64,000 bases of DNA, from positions 186,001-250,000 of the forward strand of contig NZ_JACIJC010000003.1 in the NCBI RefSeq assembly GCF_014199215.1, written 5' to 3'. The stretch comes from Sphingobium boeckii. Its GTDB lineage: Bacteria > Pseudomonadota > Alphaproteobacteria > Sphingomonadales > Sphingomonadaceae. This document shows, in pieces, positions 25,426 to 34,005 of this stretch; within the stretch, counting starts at the first letter, position 1, and the number at the start of each line of letters is the position of its first letter. The position numbers and the translations under genes were made by a program. The notes under the pieces are model-generated. The model was not told where the DNA came from. It made no database searches and saw only the letters and a program-made list of their open reading frames with translations.

Positions 25426-26451
25426 ATGGCGATACGGGTTGTGCAGTGGACGAGCGGCGGGGTGGCCCGCGCCGCCGTGCGCGGGGTGCTCGCGCAGCCC
25501 GATCTAGAGCTGGTGGGATGCCATGTGTGGAGCGCGGACAAGGCGGGGCAGGATATCGGCACGCTTTGCAACCTGCCGCCCCTCGGCATCAACGCCACCA
25601 ATGATATCGAGCATATCCTCCGCCTGGCCCCCGATGTCGTGCTTTATATGCCGCTTATCTGGAGCGTGGATGATATGGTCCGGCTGCTGGAGGCGGGCAT
25701 CAATGTGATCTCGACCGCCAATTTCATCACAGGTCGCTCTTATGGCGAGGACGAGCAAAAGCGGCTGATCGACGCGGCCATGCGCGGCGGTGCCTCGCTT
25801 TATGGATCGGGCGTCAATCCGGGCCAGGCCAGCGCCATGGCGCTCACCGCGGCGGCGGCCTGCCGGCAGATCGAGCGGATAACGATCCATGAAGCCGCGG
25901 ATTCGACTTCCTATGAATCGGCCGAAACCTGGCGCGCCCTGGGCTTTGGCGGGCCGCCCGATGCGCCGGGAATCGCCGACGCCGCTAAATCGCGGCAACT
26001 GGTTTTTCAGGATGCGGTGGAGATGATGGCGGACGCCCTGTCGGTCACGCTGGAGGAGGTCCGTTTCACCACCGAATTCGGCACCGCCACCCAGGATCTG
26101 CACCTCGGCTATATGGACATCCCCAAGGGCATGGTCTGCGGCATCAAATGCCTGTGGCAGGGCATTTTCGAGGGGCGTCCGCTCATCGAGATCGGCCTCT
26201 TGTGGCGCCTGGGCCAGTCTATGGAACCCGATTGGCCGATCACCGAAGGCTATGTGATGGAGGTGCGCGGCATCCCCAACGTCAAGCTGCGTTACGAACT
26301 TGAATATCCCGAAGACCGCAATGATTTCGACGCGCACACCGCCAATCCGCCTGTGAACGCCATCAAAGCGGTTGTCGCCGCCAAGCCGGGGCTTGTGACC
26401 ATCGCCGATCTGCCGCTGGTGACCGCGCGCTCGGTGAAACGCGCGGGATAG
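25426..26451 (+). CDS. Dihydrodipicolinate reductase-like / diaminopentanoate dehydrogenase-like protein
   Basis: A 341-residue Rossmann-fold protein. The N-terminus RVVQWTSGGVARAAVRGVL plus DVVLYMPLIWSVDDMVRLL and the segment ANFITGRSY match a DapB-like fold of the type seen in 2,4-diaminopentanoate dehydrogenases and in uncharacterised mycobacterial and sphingomonad homologues near steroid or lipid genes. It is not the lysine-pathway DapB, which is shorter and has a different substrate motif. Good ribosome site AAGGAGAG. The substrate is unknown; it may be an NAD(P)-dependent oxidoreductase acting in the nearby catabolism. Confidence 0.75.
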   Translation: MAIRVVQWTSGGVARAAVRGVLAQPDLELVGCHVWSADKAGQDIGTLCNLPPLGINATNDIEHILRLAPDVVLYMPLIWSVDDMVRLLEAGINVISTANFITGRSYGEDEQKRLIDAAMRGGASLYGSGVNPGQASAMALTAAAACRQIERITIHEAADSTSYESAETWRALGFGGPPDAPGIADAAKSRQLVFQDAVEMMADALSVTLEEVRFTTEFGTATQDLHLGYMDIPKGMVCGIKCLWQGIFEGRPLIEIGLLWRLGQSMEPDWPITEGYVMEVRGIPNVKLRYELEYPEDRNDFDAHTANPPVNAIKAVVAAKPGLVTIADLPLVTARSVKRAG

Positions 26452-26499
26452 GACGCGCTTATCATGCCCATCGCAGCAAAGGCATCGGCAGCGGCGCGC

Positions 26500-27135
26500 T
26501 CAAATCCGGTTGCTGTCCGACTCATCCTCGAACAGCGCCGGCAGGATCGCAGTGACCGCCTTTTCCCACTCGATCTCCAGATCGAACGGCCGATCAGCCC
26601 GGAGCCATTGCTGCGCGAGGCCGTTCATCAAGGCGACAAGCTGCCGCGCGGTGGATTGCGGATCGGGTGTCAGCCCGGTGACCAGCGAGACGAACATGTC
26701 GAATGCCATGGTCTCCCGGCTGAGAAACCAGTCATGCGCGGGATGCGAGGGATCGATCGATTCGCACTGCAGCATCACCGCGAAGCGACCAAGAGCGGGG
26801 CTTTCGGTGAATCGGGACGCCACGGTGCGAAGCAGAGCGATCACCACCGTCCGCGAGGATGGCGCATCCCCCCGCCCGATCGCACGCGCGACCAGCGGCT
26901 CCAGCAATTCGCGATCCTGCCGCTCCAGCTCGGCCAGAAACGCCAACAGCAGCGCATCCTTGGAACCAAAATAATAGAGCAGACCGGCATTCGATATGCC
27001 GCAGCGGGTGGCCAGCGCCTGCACCGTGAAGCCGTTATAGCCATGCAGGCCGATCAGCCGGATGCCTTCTTCGATGATCTGCGCGCGGCGGACGACCGGA
27101 TCTTCGCGAACGCGAATGCGGCTGGACACGTTCAT
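26500..27135 (-). CDS. TetR-family transcriptional regulator
   Basis: A 211-residue TetR repressor. The N-terminal HTH is RRAQIIEEGIRLIGLHGYNG, then ISNAGLLYYFGSKDALLLAF; the C-terminal ligand domain has NGLAQQWLRADRPFDLE. It is paralogous to the TetR at 51179 (same HTH layout and the same AQQWLRA motif). It diverges from the PQQ dehydrogenase across a 110-base region holding the motif at 27163-27179, so it probably represses that gene. Confidence 0.93.
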   Translation of the reverse strand: MNVSSRIRVREDPVVRRAQIIEEGIRLIGLHGYNGFTVQALATRCGISNAGLLYYFGSKDALLLAFLAELERQDRELLEPLVARAIGRGDAPSSRTVVIALLRTVASRFTESPALGRFAVMLQCESIDPSHPAHDWFLSRETMAFDMFVSLVTGLTPDPQSTARQLVALMNGLAQQWLRADRPFDLEIEWEKAVTAILPALFEDESDSNRI

Positions 27136-27162
27136 ACACTTTCCTTAGGCATAAGCGGTGTT

Positions 27163-27179
27163 ACTGAATGGTTGGTAGA
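27163..27179. promoter_or_regulatory. Putative TetR site in the tetR / PQQ-dehydrogenase divergon
   Basis: On the minus strand this reads TCTACCAACCATTCAGT. It matches a site at 55684-55700 (TCTACCAACCAACCAGT) at 15 of 17 positions and shares TATCTACCA with the palindrome on the second tetR start (51167-51190). Common placement in promoters of two paralogous tetR genes suggests a shared operator type. Confidence 0.5.
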
Positions 27180-27247
27180 TAATCATCGCCGCATGAGATT
27201 GACAAGGGCGGACGATGACATGGCAGACCAACGCGGGGAGGCGTGAC

Positions 27248-29368
27248 GTGATCGAGGCGATGAAAAAACTGACTAATTTTCCGGTGCTTCTTCTGGCGGC
27301 GCTACTCCTGCCGGTTGCCGCGTGCAATCTGACACCGAGCATCACTGACAGCGATACGAGCGTCGAAGACGGCGACTGGCCCAATTATGGCCGCACCGGC
27401 AGCGAGCAGCATTACAGCCCCCTGAACGAGGTGACTGCCGAGAATATCGGCCAGCTTTCGCTCGCCTGGCATTTTGATCTCGAGCCCGGATTTACGGTCT
27501 CTGCTCCTGTCGCCGCCGATGGCAAATTGTTCACGACCACAGGCAATTCATATATCCGCGGTTTCGATGCCGTGACGGGCAAGCTGCTGTGGGAGTTTGA
27601 TGCCAAGACGCGCGAGTTGGCCAAAGGCCCGCTCCAGATGAACTACGGCAATAAGGGCATCGCTTATTGGAAAGGCCGGGTTTTTCTGGTGACTACCGAT
27701 GGCCGTGTCATCGCGCTCGATGCCAATAATGGCAAGCCGGTATGGGAGCAGCGCGAATACAGCCTTGACGAGATGCGCAATACCAATGGCCCGCCCCGCA
27801 TCTTCGGCGGCAAGCTGATCATCGGGCACGGCGGCGCCGATATCAGCCCGATCCGCGGCTATGTCACCGCTTATGACGCGATGACCGGAAAGCGCCTGTG
27901 GCGTTTCTACACGGTGCCGGGCGATCCATCCAAGCCCGCCGATACCAAGGCCGAACAGGTCAGCCGGCCGACCTGGAAGGGCGATTGGTTTGGCAAGGGC
28001 GGCGGCGGCACCGCATGGAATTCCTTCAGCTACGATCCCAAGCTCAATCTGATGTATATCGGCGTGGGCAACGGCTTTCCCTATAACCCCAAATTGCGCA
28101 GTCCGGGCGGCGGCGACAATCTGTTCCTCGCCTCGATCGTGGCGGTCAATGCCGATACGGGTGCCTATGTCTGGCATTATCAGGTCTGCCCACAGGAAGG
28201 CTGGGATTGCACCGCCACAATGGACATGACGCTGGCGGACATCACGATCGACGGCAAGCTGCGCCAGGTGCTGATGCAAGCGCCCAAGAACGGCTTTTTC
28301 TACGTGATAGACCGCAAGACCGGCGAGCTCCTGTCGGCCGAAAAATTCGCCAAGGCCACATGGGCGGATCGCATCGACATGAAGACCGGACGCCCGGTGG
28401 AAAATCCCGGCATCCGCTATCAGGATCGCCCCGGCATGTTCGAATTGTGGCCCGGCCCCCAGGGCGCGCATAGCTGGCTGCCCCAAGCCTATAGCCCGCG
28501 CACCGGCCTGGTCTATATTCCAGTGATCGAGATGGGGGCGCTGATCGGCCCTGCCCCGGCGGGCATGACCGGCATCGGCTCGGGCATGGGTGCCATGCTC
28601 GTGGCAGACGCGCCGCTGAAGGGCAGCCGTCGCAGCTTCCTCAAAGCCTGGGATCCGATCAAGCAAAAGGCCGCCTGGCAAATCGAATTGCCCGGCGTAT
28701 GGCCTGGCGGCGTTCTGGCGACGGCTGGCGATCTGATCTTCCAGGGCCGGATCGATGGCCAGTTGGTGGCTTACGATGCAAAGACCGGGAAACAGGTGTG
28801 GTCGTATAAAACCGCCTCACCCATCGTGGCGCCGCCGATTTCATATCGGGTCAAGGGCAAGCAATATATCACGGTCCTGACGGGCAGCGGATCGCAGGGG
28901 GGCGGCATTCTCGCCTCCGGCAATGCGGCGTTCCGCACCGATTATGCGCTTCCGCGCCAGGTGTTGACCTTTGCCATCGGCGGCAAGGATCCGCTCCCGC
29001 GCTATACCATGACCGATCGCGTGCCTGTCGACGATCCCGATTTCCGGCCTGACGCGGCCAAGGCGCAGGCTGGCGGCATGGCCTTTGCGATGAACGCGTG
29101 CATCGTCTGCCATGGCATGAATGCCATCGGCGGGGGTGCCGCACCGGATCTTCGCTATTCGCCGATGATCATGGACCAAAATGCCATGAAGGCGATCGTG
29201 AAGGATGGCGCACTCAAGCTGAACGGAATGCCGGCATTTCCGCAGGTGACCGACCAGCAGCTTGAGGACATCCGCTATTATCTGCGCGCCATGGCGAAGC
29301 AGGCGGCGGCTGGCCCGGCAGGCGCTCAGGCAGGCGCGCCGTCTGCTGCAACGAGCAAAGGCATGTGA
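27248..29368 (+). CDS. PQQ-dependent quinohemoprotein alcohol dehydrogenase (lipoprotein)
   Basis: A 706-residue type II quinohemoprotein: eight-bladed propeller with pyrroloquinoline quinone, then a C-terminal cytochrome c domain with heme site CIVCHGMNAIGGGAAPDL. It oxidises alcohols outside the cytoplasm and passes electrons to the respiratory chain. The N-terminus is a lipoprotein signal (LLLAALLLPVAACNL, lipobox Cys). The catalytic Asp is in EGWDCTATMDMT, with Thr two residues on, suggesting Ca rather than lanthanide. The vicinal Cys pair normally found near DVVNRG is absent (LQMNYGNKGIAYW). GTG at 27248 follows GGGGAGG; ATG at 27260 is an alternative. Confidence 0.9.
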   Translation: MIEAMKKLTNFPVLLLAALLLPVAACNLTPSITDSDTSVEDGDWPNYGRTGSEQHYSPLNEVTAENIGQLSLAWHFDLEPGFTVSAPVAADGKLFTTTGNSYIRGFDAVTGKLLWEFDAKTRELAKGPLQMNYGNKGIAYWKGRVFLVTTDGRVIALDANNGKPVWEQREYSLDEMRNTNGPPRIFGGKLIIGHGGADISPIRGYVTAYDAMTGKRLWRFYTVPGDPSKPADTKAEQVSRPTWKGDWFGKGGGGTAWNSFSYDPKLNLMYIGVGNGFPYNPKLRSPGGGDNLFLASIVAVNADTGAYVWHYQVCPQEGWDCTATMDMTLADITIDGKLRQVLMQAPKNGFFYVIDRKTGELLSAEKFAKATWADRIDMKTGRPVENPGIRYQDRPGMFELWPGPQGAHSWLPQAYSPRTGLVYIPVIEMGALIGPAPAGMTGIGSGMGAMLVADAPLKGSRRSFLKAWDPIKQKAAWQIELPGVWPGGVLATAGDLIFQGRIDGQLVAYDAKTGKQVWSYKTASPIVAPPISYRVKGKQYITVLTGSGSQGGGILASGNAAFRTDYALPRQVLTFAIGGKDPLPRYTMTDRVPVDDPDFRPDAAKAQAGGMAFAMNACIVCHGMNAIGGGAAPDLRYSPMIMDQNAMKAIVKDGALKLNGMPAFPQVTDQQLEDIRYYLRAMAKQAAAGPAGAQAGAPSAATSKGM

Positions 29369-29376
29369 CCCGCGTC

Positions 29377-29400
29377 GCAGGGCGGGGCCATGTGCCCTGC
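29377..29400. terminator. Hairpin after PQQ dehydrogenase
   Basis: GCAGGGC (29377-29383) pairs perfectly with GCCCTGC (29394-29400) over a ten-base loop, between the convergent PQQ dehydrogenase and gntR genes. No strong U-run follows, so it may act in both directions or only weakly. Confidence 0.5.
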
Positions 29401-29426
29401 CTTGCGATTGGCGGATCGGCTCGGGA

Positions 29427-30209
29427 TTAAAGGCTGACGATCTGGGCGTAGCGCTTGCGGGTCGTCTGCACCGACTGCCTGGCGGCTGCGACCGCCTCCT
29501 CTTCGATGGCGAAGAGGAGATGATCGATAACCGCCGTCAGATGCACGCGCGTGGCTTCGCGGGCCTTGGCGGGATTGCGCTCCCGCAGCGCCGTCACGAT
29601 AGCGCTATATTCTTCGATCACCGGCCGGATATTGGCCGATCGCGCCTTTTTCATGATCAGCGCGCAATCGGGCGAAGAGGAACGCAGTTTCCAGAGTTCG
29701 GCGTGCATCATTTCAATCGCGGCATTTCTCGTGGCCCGTGCGATCACCAGGCTGAACGCGGACTCCGCTTCTTCGGCGCTGCCACCCCGCTGATTGCCCG
29801 CGGCCATCACGCTTACCAGATGGTCCAGCTCGGCAATCTCGCCATCGGTGATTTGCAGGGCCGCAAGCGCGGCCGCCTCGCTATCGATCAACAGCCGGGC
29901 CTCGATCGCCTCGAAAGCGCTGATCGCAAATTGCGGCTCGGCAGCATCGTCGCCGGGAACACGCACGACATAGGCACCCGATCCGATCCGGACTTCGACC
30001 AGACCGCTCACTTCGAGCGCCAATATCGCCTCCCGGATCGCCGGCCGGCTGACGCCGTGCGTTGCGGCGAGATCGCGTTCCGCCGGCAACCGATCGCCCA
30101 CCGCATATTTGCCGGCCTGAATGTCTTCGATGATCTGGCGCGCGACCTTCTTGTAAAGGCGCACGGGTTGATCGGGCCTGGCACCATCGATCACCGCCCG
30201 GCCGGTCAC
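29427..30209 (-). CDS. GntR-family regulator, FadR/FCD subfamily
   Basis: A 260-residue GntR protein: N-terminal winged helix (YKKVARQIIEDIQAGKYAVG, DRLPAERDLAATHGVSRPAI) and a helical FCD effector domain. It is strikingly similar to the regulator at 38815, for example in GLVEVRIGSGAYV against GLIEVRVGSGAYV, so the two are paralogues. Its start overlaps the stop of the NTF2-fold gene upstream. It probably responds to an organic acid and controls this small operon. Confidence 0.93.
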   Translation of the reverse strand: MTGRAVIDGARPDQPVRLYKKVARQIIEDIQAGKYAVGDRLPAERDLAATHGVSRPAIREAILALEVSGLVEVRIGSGAYVVRVPGDDAAEPQFAISAFEAIEARLLIDSEAAALAALQITDGEIAELDHLVSVMAAGNQRGGSAEEAESAFSLVIARATRNAAIEMMHAELWKLRSSSPDCALIMKKARSANIRPVIEEYSAIVTALRERNPAKAREATRVHLTAVIDHLLFAIEEEAVAAARQSVQTTRKRYAQIVSL

Positions 30210-30772
30210 CAGCGATCGACCGGATCGTCCATCGTCAGCGGGCGATTATAGGAAGGATCGGATGAGTCTCTCGTGCCCTTGATCATCCCGAAGCGCTGGA
30301 AGGCTTCGGTCTTCATGATCGAAGAATCGCCCTTCAGCACCACGTCCACCGTGCAGCGGCGAAGCGCGATCCGCCAGACGCCATCCCGCTTTTCGAGCCG
30401 GTCAAGATAGCGGCCGTTGAGAAACCGGCAGGTCTCTCCGTCCTTGTTGAGCATCGCACCGATCACATAGCTTTCGGCATGGGCCTCGTCGCCATCGATC
30501 TCGCACGTGTGCGTCGTGATATTGTGCATAGACATGATCGATCCGCCATCATGCGCTTTATTGGCCCAATCCGCATAGTCCGGCCCTGCATTCACTGCCC
30601 AGCTTCCGTGTTCGTCAATTCCGTCCGGATGATAACAGGCGGTCATCAGATCGGAATCAAAGCGGTCATGGCCACGGGCATGGCTGTGAACGACATCCTC
30701 GATCGCCTGGCGATCGCTCAGATACCGGATTTGCTGCTCCATAGCCGCCAGGCGCGCTTCCACAGTATCCAT
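30206..30772 (-). CDS. NTF2/SnoaL-like protein
   Basis: A 188-residue NTF2-fold protein of the type annotated as nuclear transport factor 2 family: helix LSDRQAIEDVVHSHARGHDR, then DSDLMTACYHPDGIDEHGSW and the strand FLNGRYLDRLEKRDGVWRIA. Larger members of this group resemble ring-hydroxylating dioxygenase beta subunits, scytalone-dehydratase-like and steroid isomerase-like proteins. AAGGAGA precedes the start. It is coupled to the gntR gene. A comparable NTF2/gntR pairing recurs at 38815-40215. Confidence 0.83.
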   Translation of the reverse strand: MDTVEARLAAMEQQIRYLSDRQAIEDVVHSHARGHDRFDSDLMTACYHPDGIDEHGSWAVNAGPDYADWANKAHDGGSIMSMHNITTHTCEIDGDEAHAESYVIGAMLNKDGETCRFLNGRYLDRLEKRDGVWRIALRRCTVDVVLKGDSSIMKTEAFQRFGMIKGTRDSSDPSYNRPLTMDDPVDRW

Positions 30773-30819
30773 GTCTTTGTCTCCTTGTCTGATATCTAAA
30801 CCAAATCGTGTCTATCGGA

Positions 30820-31473
30820 TCAACGCGCCGAGAGGCCGGGGTTGCGTGGCTCAAGGCGCAATCTCAGTGCATTCTGAAAATAGGCCACATTGGTGAACTG
30901 ACCGACCAGCACGCACAATTCGAAAAGCTGATCTTCGGTATAGCTCTGCGCCAGCACCGCCCAGGTCTCGTCGGTGATCATCACATCAGCGCGCAATTCC
31001 TCGCTCGCCTTCAGGATCGCGCGGTCATGCACGCTCCAGCCATCCCAGGCCGATCCCTCTTCCACGAGCCGATCAATCTCCTGCGCGGTCACCCCTGCCT
31101 TTTTTGCACGCGCCACATGTTCGCCAAACTCATAGGGTGCCCCCAGAAGCCATCCCGTGCGTAACACGGCGAGTTCACAATCGCGCACCGGCAACGTGCC
31201 ATTCTGGAAAAGCTCCATCGAAAGCGCCATCACAGCGTCCCACAAGGCCTGATGCTTGCACAAGACGAACATGATTTCGGGGATTATCTCCAGCGGCAAC
31301 GGCGGCGCATCGGCATACATCGCGCCGCGAAGCTTTTTCGTGGTAGCTTGGACCTGCTCCGCGACCGATTCCCGATCCAGCGCTGCCATGCGGGGCGGAT
31401 GGCCCAGGATCGCGCCCTCCCGCTCCTGAATGTGCGCCAGCGTCGCCTCGGGAATCGTCACTTCGGTCGTCAT
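30820..31473 (-). CDS. Carboxymuconolactone decarboxylase (CMD/AhpD-like) family protein
   Basis: A 217-residue CMD-family protein: EIMFVLCKHQALWDAVMALS, REDCELAVLR-like RDCELAVLRTGWLLG and PYEFGEHVARAKKAGV. The CxxC of the peroxidase-active AhpD members is lacking, which points to a decarboxylase or hydrolase-like role rather than peroxide reduction. I start at the ATG at 31473; the frame to 31530 has no support. It is upstream of the NTF2/gntR pair, 47 bases apart, likely one operon. Confidence 0.8.
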   Translation of the reverse strand: MTTEVTIPEATLAHIQEREGAILGHPPRMAALDRESVAEQVQATTKKLRGAMYADAPPLPLEIIPEIMFVLCKHQALWDAVMALSMELFQNGTLPVRDCELAVLRTGWLLGAPYEFGEHVARAKKAGVTAQEIDRLVEEGSAWDGWSVHDRAILKASEELRADVMITDETWAVLAQSYTEDQLFELCVLVGQFTNVAYFQNALRLRLEPRNPGLSAR

Positions 31474-31910
31474 AATTGCATCGCTCCAGCATCGCTCTCG
31501 TCTGATGATCCGAAATTGGTCCGGCCACATCTTTCCAAACCGGGCTATATCCTCTTACAAGCGTTAGCAACCGCCGCCTTAATCCGTCCGGCGCAATCGG
31601 CTAGGCCAGTTTTGCACGGTTTACCGTGAACGAGAGACACAAGAATCCGGGAGGGGATTGGACCTGATGGCCCGATTTACGCATCAGCAAGGGCGATCGA
31701 CCGGGACAGAAACCCGCGAAAAGGCCAGGATCGTCACGATATCGGGTTGGGATATTCATGAGATGTGAAGATAACGCCACTGCGATCATCGTTCGTGAAA
31801 GGAACTACCCCCCGGCGGCCCCTGCGGCACGCGGGTCCGGCATATCAAACAGGGTGACGCTCGCGGCCTGAACGGCTGCGCGTCGCCATGAGACAATAGG
31901 AGAGTAAGCG
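31474..31910. promoter_or_regulatory. Gene-free divergent promoter region with palindrome
   Basis: No convincing gene in these 437 bases between the CMD gene (minus) and the molybdenum hydroxylase operon (plus). At 31615-31628 the palindrome CACGGT-TT-ACCGTG is perfect in its six-base arms and is a candidate operator. A second, weaker palindrome TGGTCCGGCCA is at about 31517-31527. AGGAGAG at about 31899 is the ribosome site of the coxG-like gene. Confidence 0.45.
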
Positions 31911-32669
31911 ATGGAAATGGCCGGAAAACAGAGGATTGCCGCAAGCCGCGAAGATGTGTGGCGTGCGCTGAACGACCCGCAAGTGCTGCGGCAATGTATC
32001 CCCGGCTGCCAGTCGCTCGAACAGGATGGCGCGGAACGCTTCAAGGCGACGGTGGAAATCAAGATCGGCCCCATCGGCGCCCGCTTCACCGGTGCCGTCA
32101 CGCTCACCGATCTCAATCCGCCGCAAGGCTATACGATCGTCGGCGAAGGCAGCGGCGGCATGGCGGGATCGGCCAAGGGCAATGCCAAGGTTGCCCTGGC
32201 GGATGACAATGGTGCCACCATTTTGAGCTACACGGTCGAAGCGCAGGTGGGCGGCCGCCTTGCCCAATTGGGTGGCCCGATCATCGACGCTACGGCCAAG
32301 CAGCTCGCCGCCAAATTCTTCCGCAAGTTCGAAGAAGTGATCACCGGCGCGAAAGCAGACGTGTCGGAAACGCAGCCCACGAATGCGGCTGGCGTGACGG
32401 AGTTACGCCCTGCCCCGGCCTTCGCGCCCCGCGACCAGCGTGGGCTGCCGATCGCCTGGATCCTCGCGCTCGCGGTGGCCGCCTTAACCGGCTTCCTGGT
32501 GGGTCGCGGAGACGGCGGCAACGGCTCCGACTGGATGGGGCTGGCGATCGGGCTGCTCGTCATCATCGTCGCCGCGGCGGGCTTCGAATTCGGTCGGCGC
32601 AGCGCTGCGCCTATAGTGATGCTGGATGACGCCGTGCTGGCGCGGCTGGCCGGCGGACGCCGGCCATGA
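31911..32669 (+). CDS. CoxG-like membrane anchor (SRPBCC) of molybdenum hydroxylase
   Basis: A 252-residue protein: an N-terminal SRPBCC domain of the CO-dehydrogenase subunit G type (EDVWRALNDPQVLRQCIPGC, IKIGPIGARFTGAVTL) and a C-terminal pair of membrane helices (about 180-200 and 205-228) with a glycine-rich link. In CO dehydrogenase systems CoxG recruits the enzyme to the membrane; here it probably does so for the oxidoreductase encoded directly downstream. It starts the operon and overlaps the next gene by four bases. Confidence 0.9.
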   Translation: MEMAGKQRIAASREDVWRALNDPQVLRQCIPGCQSLEQDGAERFKATVEIKIGPIGARFTGAVTLTDLNPPQGYTIVGEGSGGMAGSAKGNAKVALADDNGATILSYTVEAQVGGRLAQLGGPIIDATAKQLAAKFFRKFEEVITGAKADVSETQPTNAAGVTELRPAPAFAPRDQRGLPIAWILALAVAALTGFLVGRGDGGNGSDWMGLAIGLLVIIVAAAGFEFGRRSAAPIVMLDDAVLARLAGGRRP

Positions 32670-33535
32670 AACCTGCGCCCTTTGACTATATGCGGCCTGA
32701 CACGATCGAAGAGGCCTGTGCCATATTGGCGGAAGCCGGCGGCGGCGCGACCGTGATCGCGGGAGGACAGACGCTCATGCCGCTGCTGGCGCTGCGGATG
32801 AGCCAGCCGTTCATCCTGGTCGATCTCAGCCGCATCACCGCCTTGCGCGGCGTGACCCGCATCGCGGAAGCGACGCGGATCGGGCCGATGACCACGCAGA
32901 ATGATGCGATCGCCGATGCGACGTTGCAAAGCCGCCTGCCGCTGCTGGTCCAGGCGCTCCGCCATGTCGGGCATCATCAGACCCGCAACCGCGGCACCAT
33001 CGGCGGCTCGATCGCCTTTGGGGAACCCGCCGCGGAATCACCGGCGGCCGCTGTGGCGCTGGGCGCAACGCTGGAGCTGCGTTCGGTCCGCGGCGTGCGC
33101 ACGGTGCCCGCGGACGAATTCTATCTCGGCCCCTATGCCACCGTGATCGAGCCCGATGAGTTGCTGACCGCGATCGACGTGCCGGACTGGCCTGCGGATT
33201 CGGTGCCGCTCTTTCGGGAAGTGGCCTTGCGACCGGGCGATTTCGCTCTGGTCGGGCTGATCGGTTCGATCGTCCTCGAAAGCGGCAAGATCGCGCGCGC
33301 CAGCCTCGCTTGGTTCGGCATGGGGGCGACCCCCATCAAGGCCCGGCGCGCCGAGGACGCCCTGATCGGCCAGTCTCCGGACTCGCTCCAGCCGGCATTG
33401 ATCGCGGAACTGGCGATCGCCGAAACCGATCCGTTCGACGATCACCATGCGACGGCCGATTATCGCCGCACGGTCGGTCAACGCATTTTCACGCGAACGC
33501 TGAGCGAAGCGCTCGGCATAAGGCAGGCAGCATGA
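32666..33535 (+). CDS. FAD-binding (medium) subunit of molybdenum hydroxylase
   Basis: A 289-residue CoxM-type flavoprotein subunit. VIAGGQTLMPLLALRMSQP and TRNRGTIGGSIAFGEPAAE are the two FAD-binding loops. It passes electrons from the iron-sulfur subunit to the acceptor. It overlaps both neighbours by ATGA, consistent with a fixed-stoichiometry complex. Confidence 0.94.
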   Translation: MKPAPFDYMRPDTIEEACAILAEAGGGATVIAGGQTLMPLLALRMSQPFILVDLSRITALRGVTRIAEATRIGPMTTQNDAIADATLQSRLPLLVQALRHVGHHQTRNRGTIGGSIAFGEPAAESPAAAVALGATLELRSVRGVRTVPADEFYLGPYATVIEPDELLTAIDVPDWPADSVPLFREVALRPGDFALVGLIGSIVLESGKIARASLAWFGMGATPIKARRAEDALIGQSPDSLQPALIAELAIAETDPFDDHHATADYRRTVGQRIFTRTLSEALGIRQAA

Positions 33536-34005
33536 GCGACCATCGGATCGAATTGACGGTAAATGGGCAGACGCGTTCGGCCACGGTCGAAGGACGCCGC
33601 ACGCTGAGCGATTTCCTGCGCATCGACGCGGGCTATACCGGCGTTCACGTCGGTTGCGAACATGGCGTATGCGGTGCGTGCACCGTGATCGTGGACGGGC
33701 GCGCGGTGCGATCGTGCCTGATGCTGGCCGTGCAGGCGGATGGCGCTGCAGTAACGACCGTCGAAGGCCTGGCCGCGCCGGACGGAACGCTCCATCCCGT
33801 GCAGCAGGCTTTGCGCGACGCGCATGGCCTGCAATGCGGTTTCTGCACACCAGGAATCGTGATGACCCTGGCCGCTCTCACCAGCGACGAAAAGAAGCCC
33901 GGCGCGGAGACGCTGCTCGGTGCGATGTCCGGCCATATCTGCCGCTGCACGGGCTATCAGGGCATCAGGAAAGCCGCGCGCGCGCTGGCGGGAGAAGACG
34001 TATGA
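33532..34005 (+). CDS. 2Fe-2S (small) subunit of molybdenum hydroxylase
   Basis: A 157-residue CoxS-type ferredoxin subunit. The plant-type cluster is ligated by VGCEHGVCGACTVIVDG and the second cluster by LQCGFCTPGIVM with HICRCTGYQG. All eight cysteines are present. The start at 33532 overlaps the medium subunit's stop. Confidence 0.95.
   Translation: MSDHRIELTVNGQTRSATVEGRRTLSDFLRIDAGYTGVHVGCEHGVCGACTVIVDGRAVRSCLMLAVQADGAAVTTVEGLAAPDGTLHPVQQALRDAHGLQCGFCTPGIVMTLAALTSDEKKPGAETLLGAMSGHICRCTGYQGIRKAARALAGEDV

Noticed and set aside
25426-26451. Lysine-biosynthesis DapB
   Set aside because: Too long and without the typical DapB substrate motif; context is not biosynthetic.
31601-31789. 62-residue minus-strand frame in the gap before coxG
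   Set aside because: No ribosome site, no recognisable features, and it crosses the palindrome; treated as non-coding.
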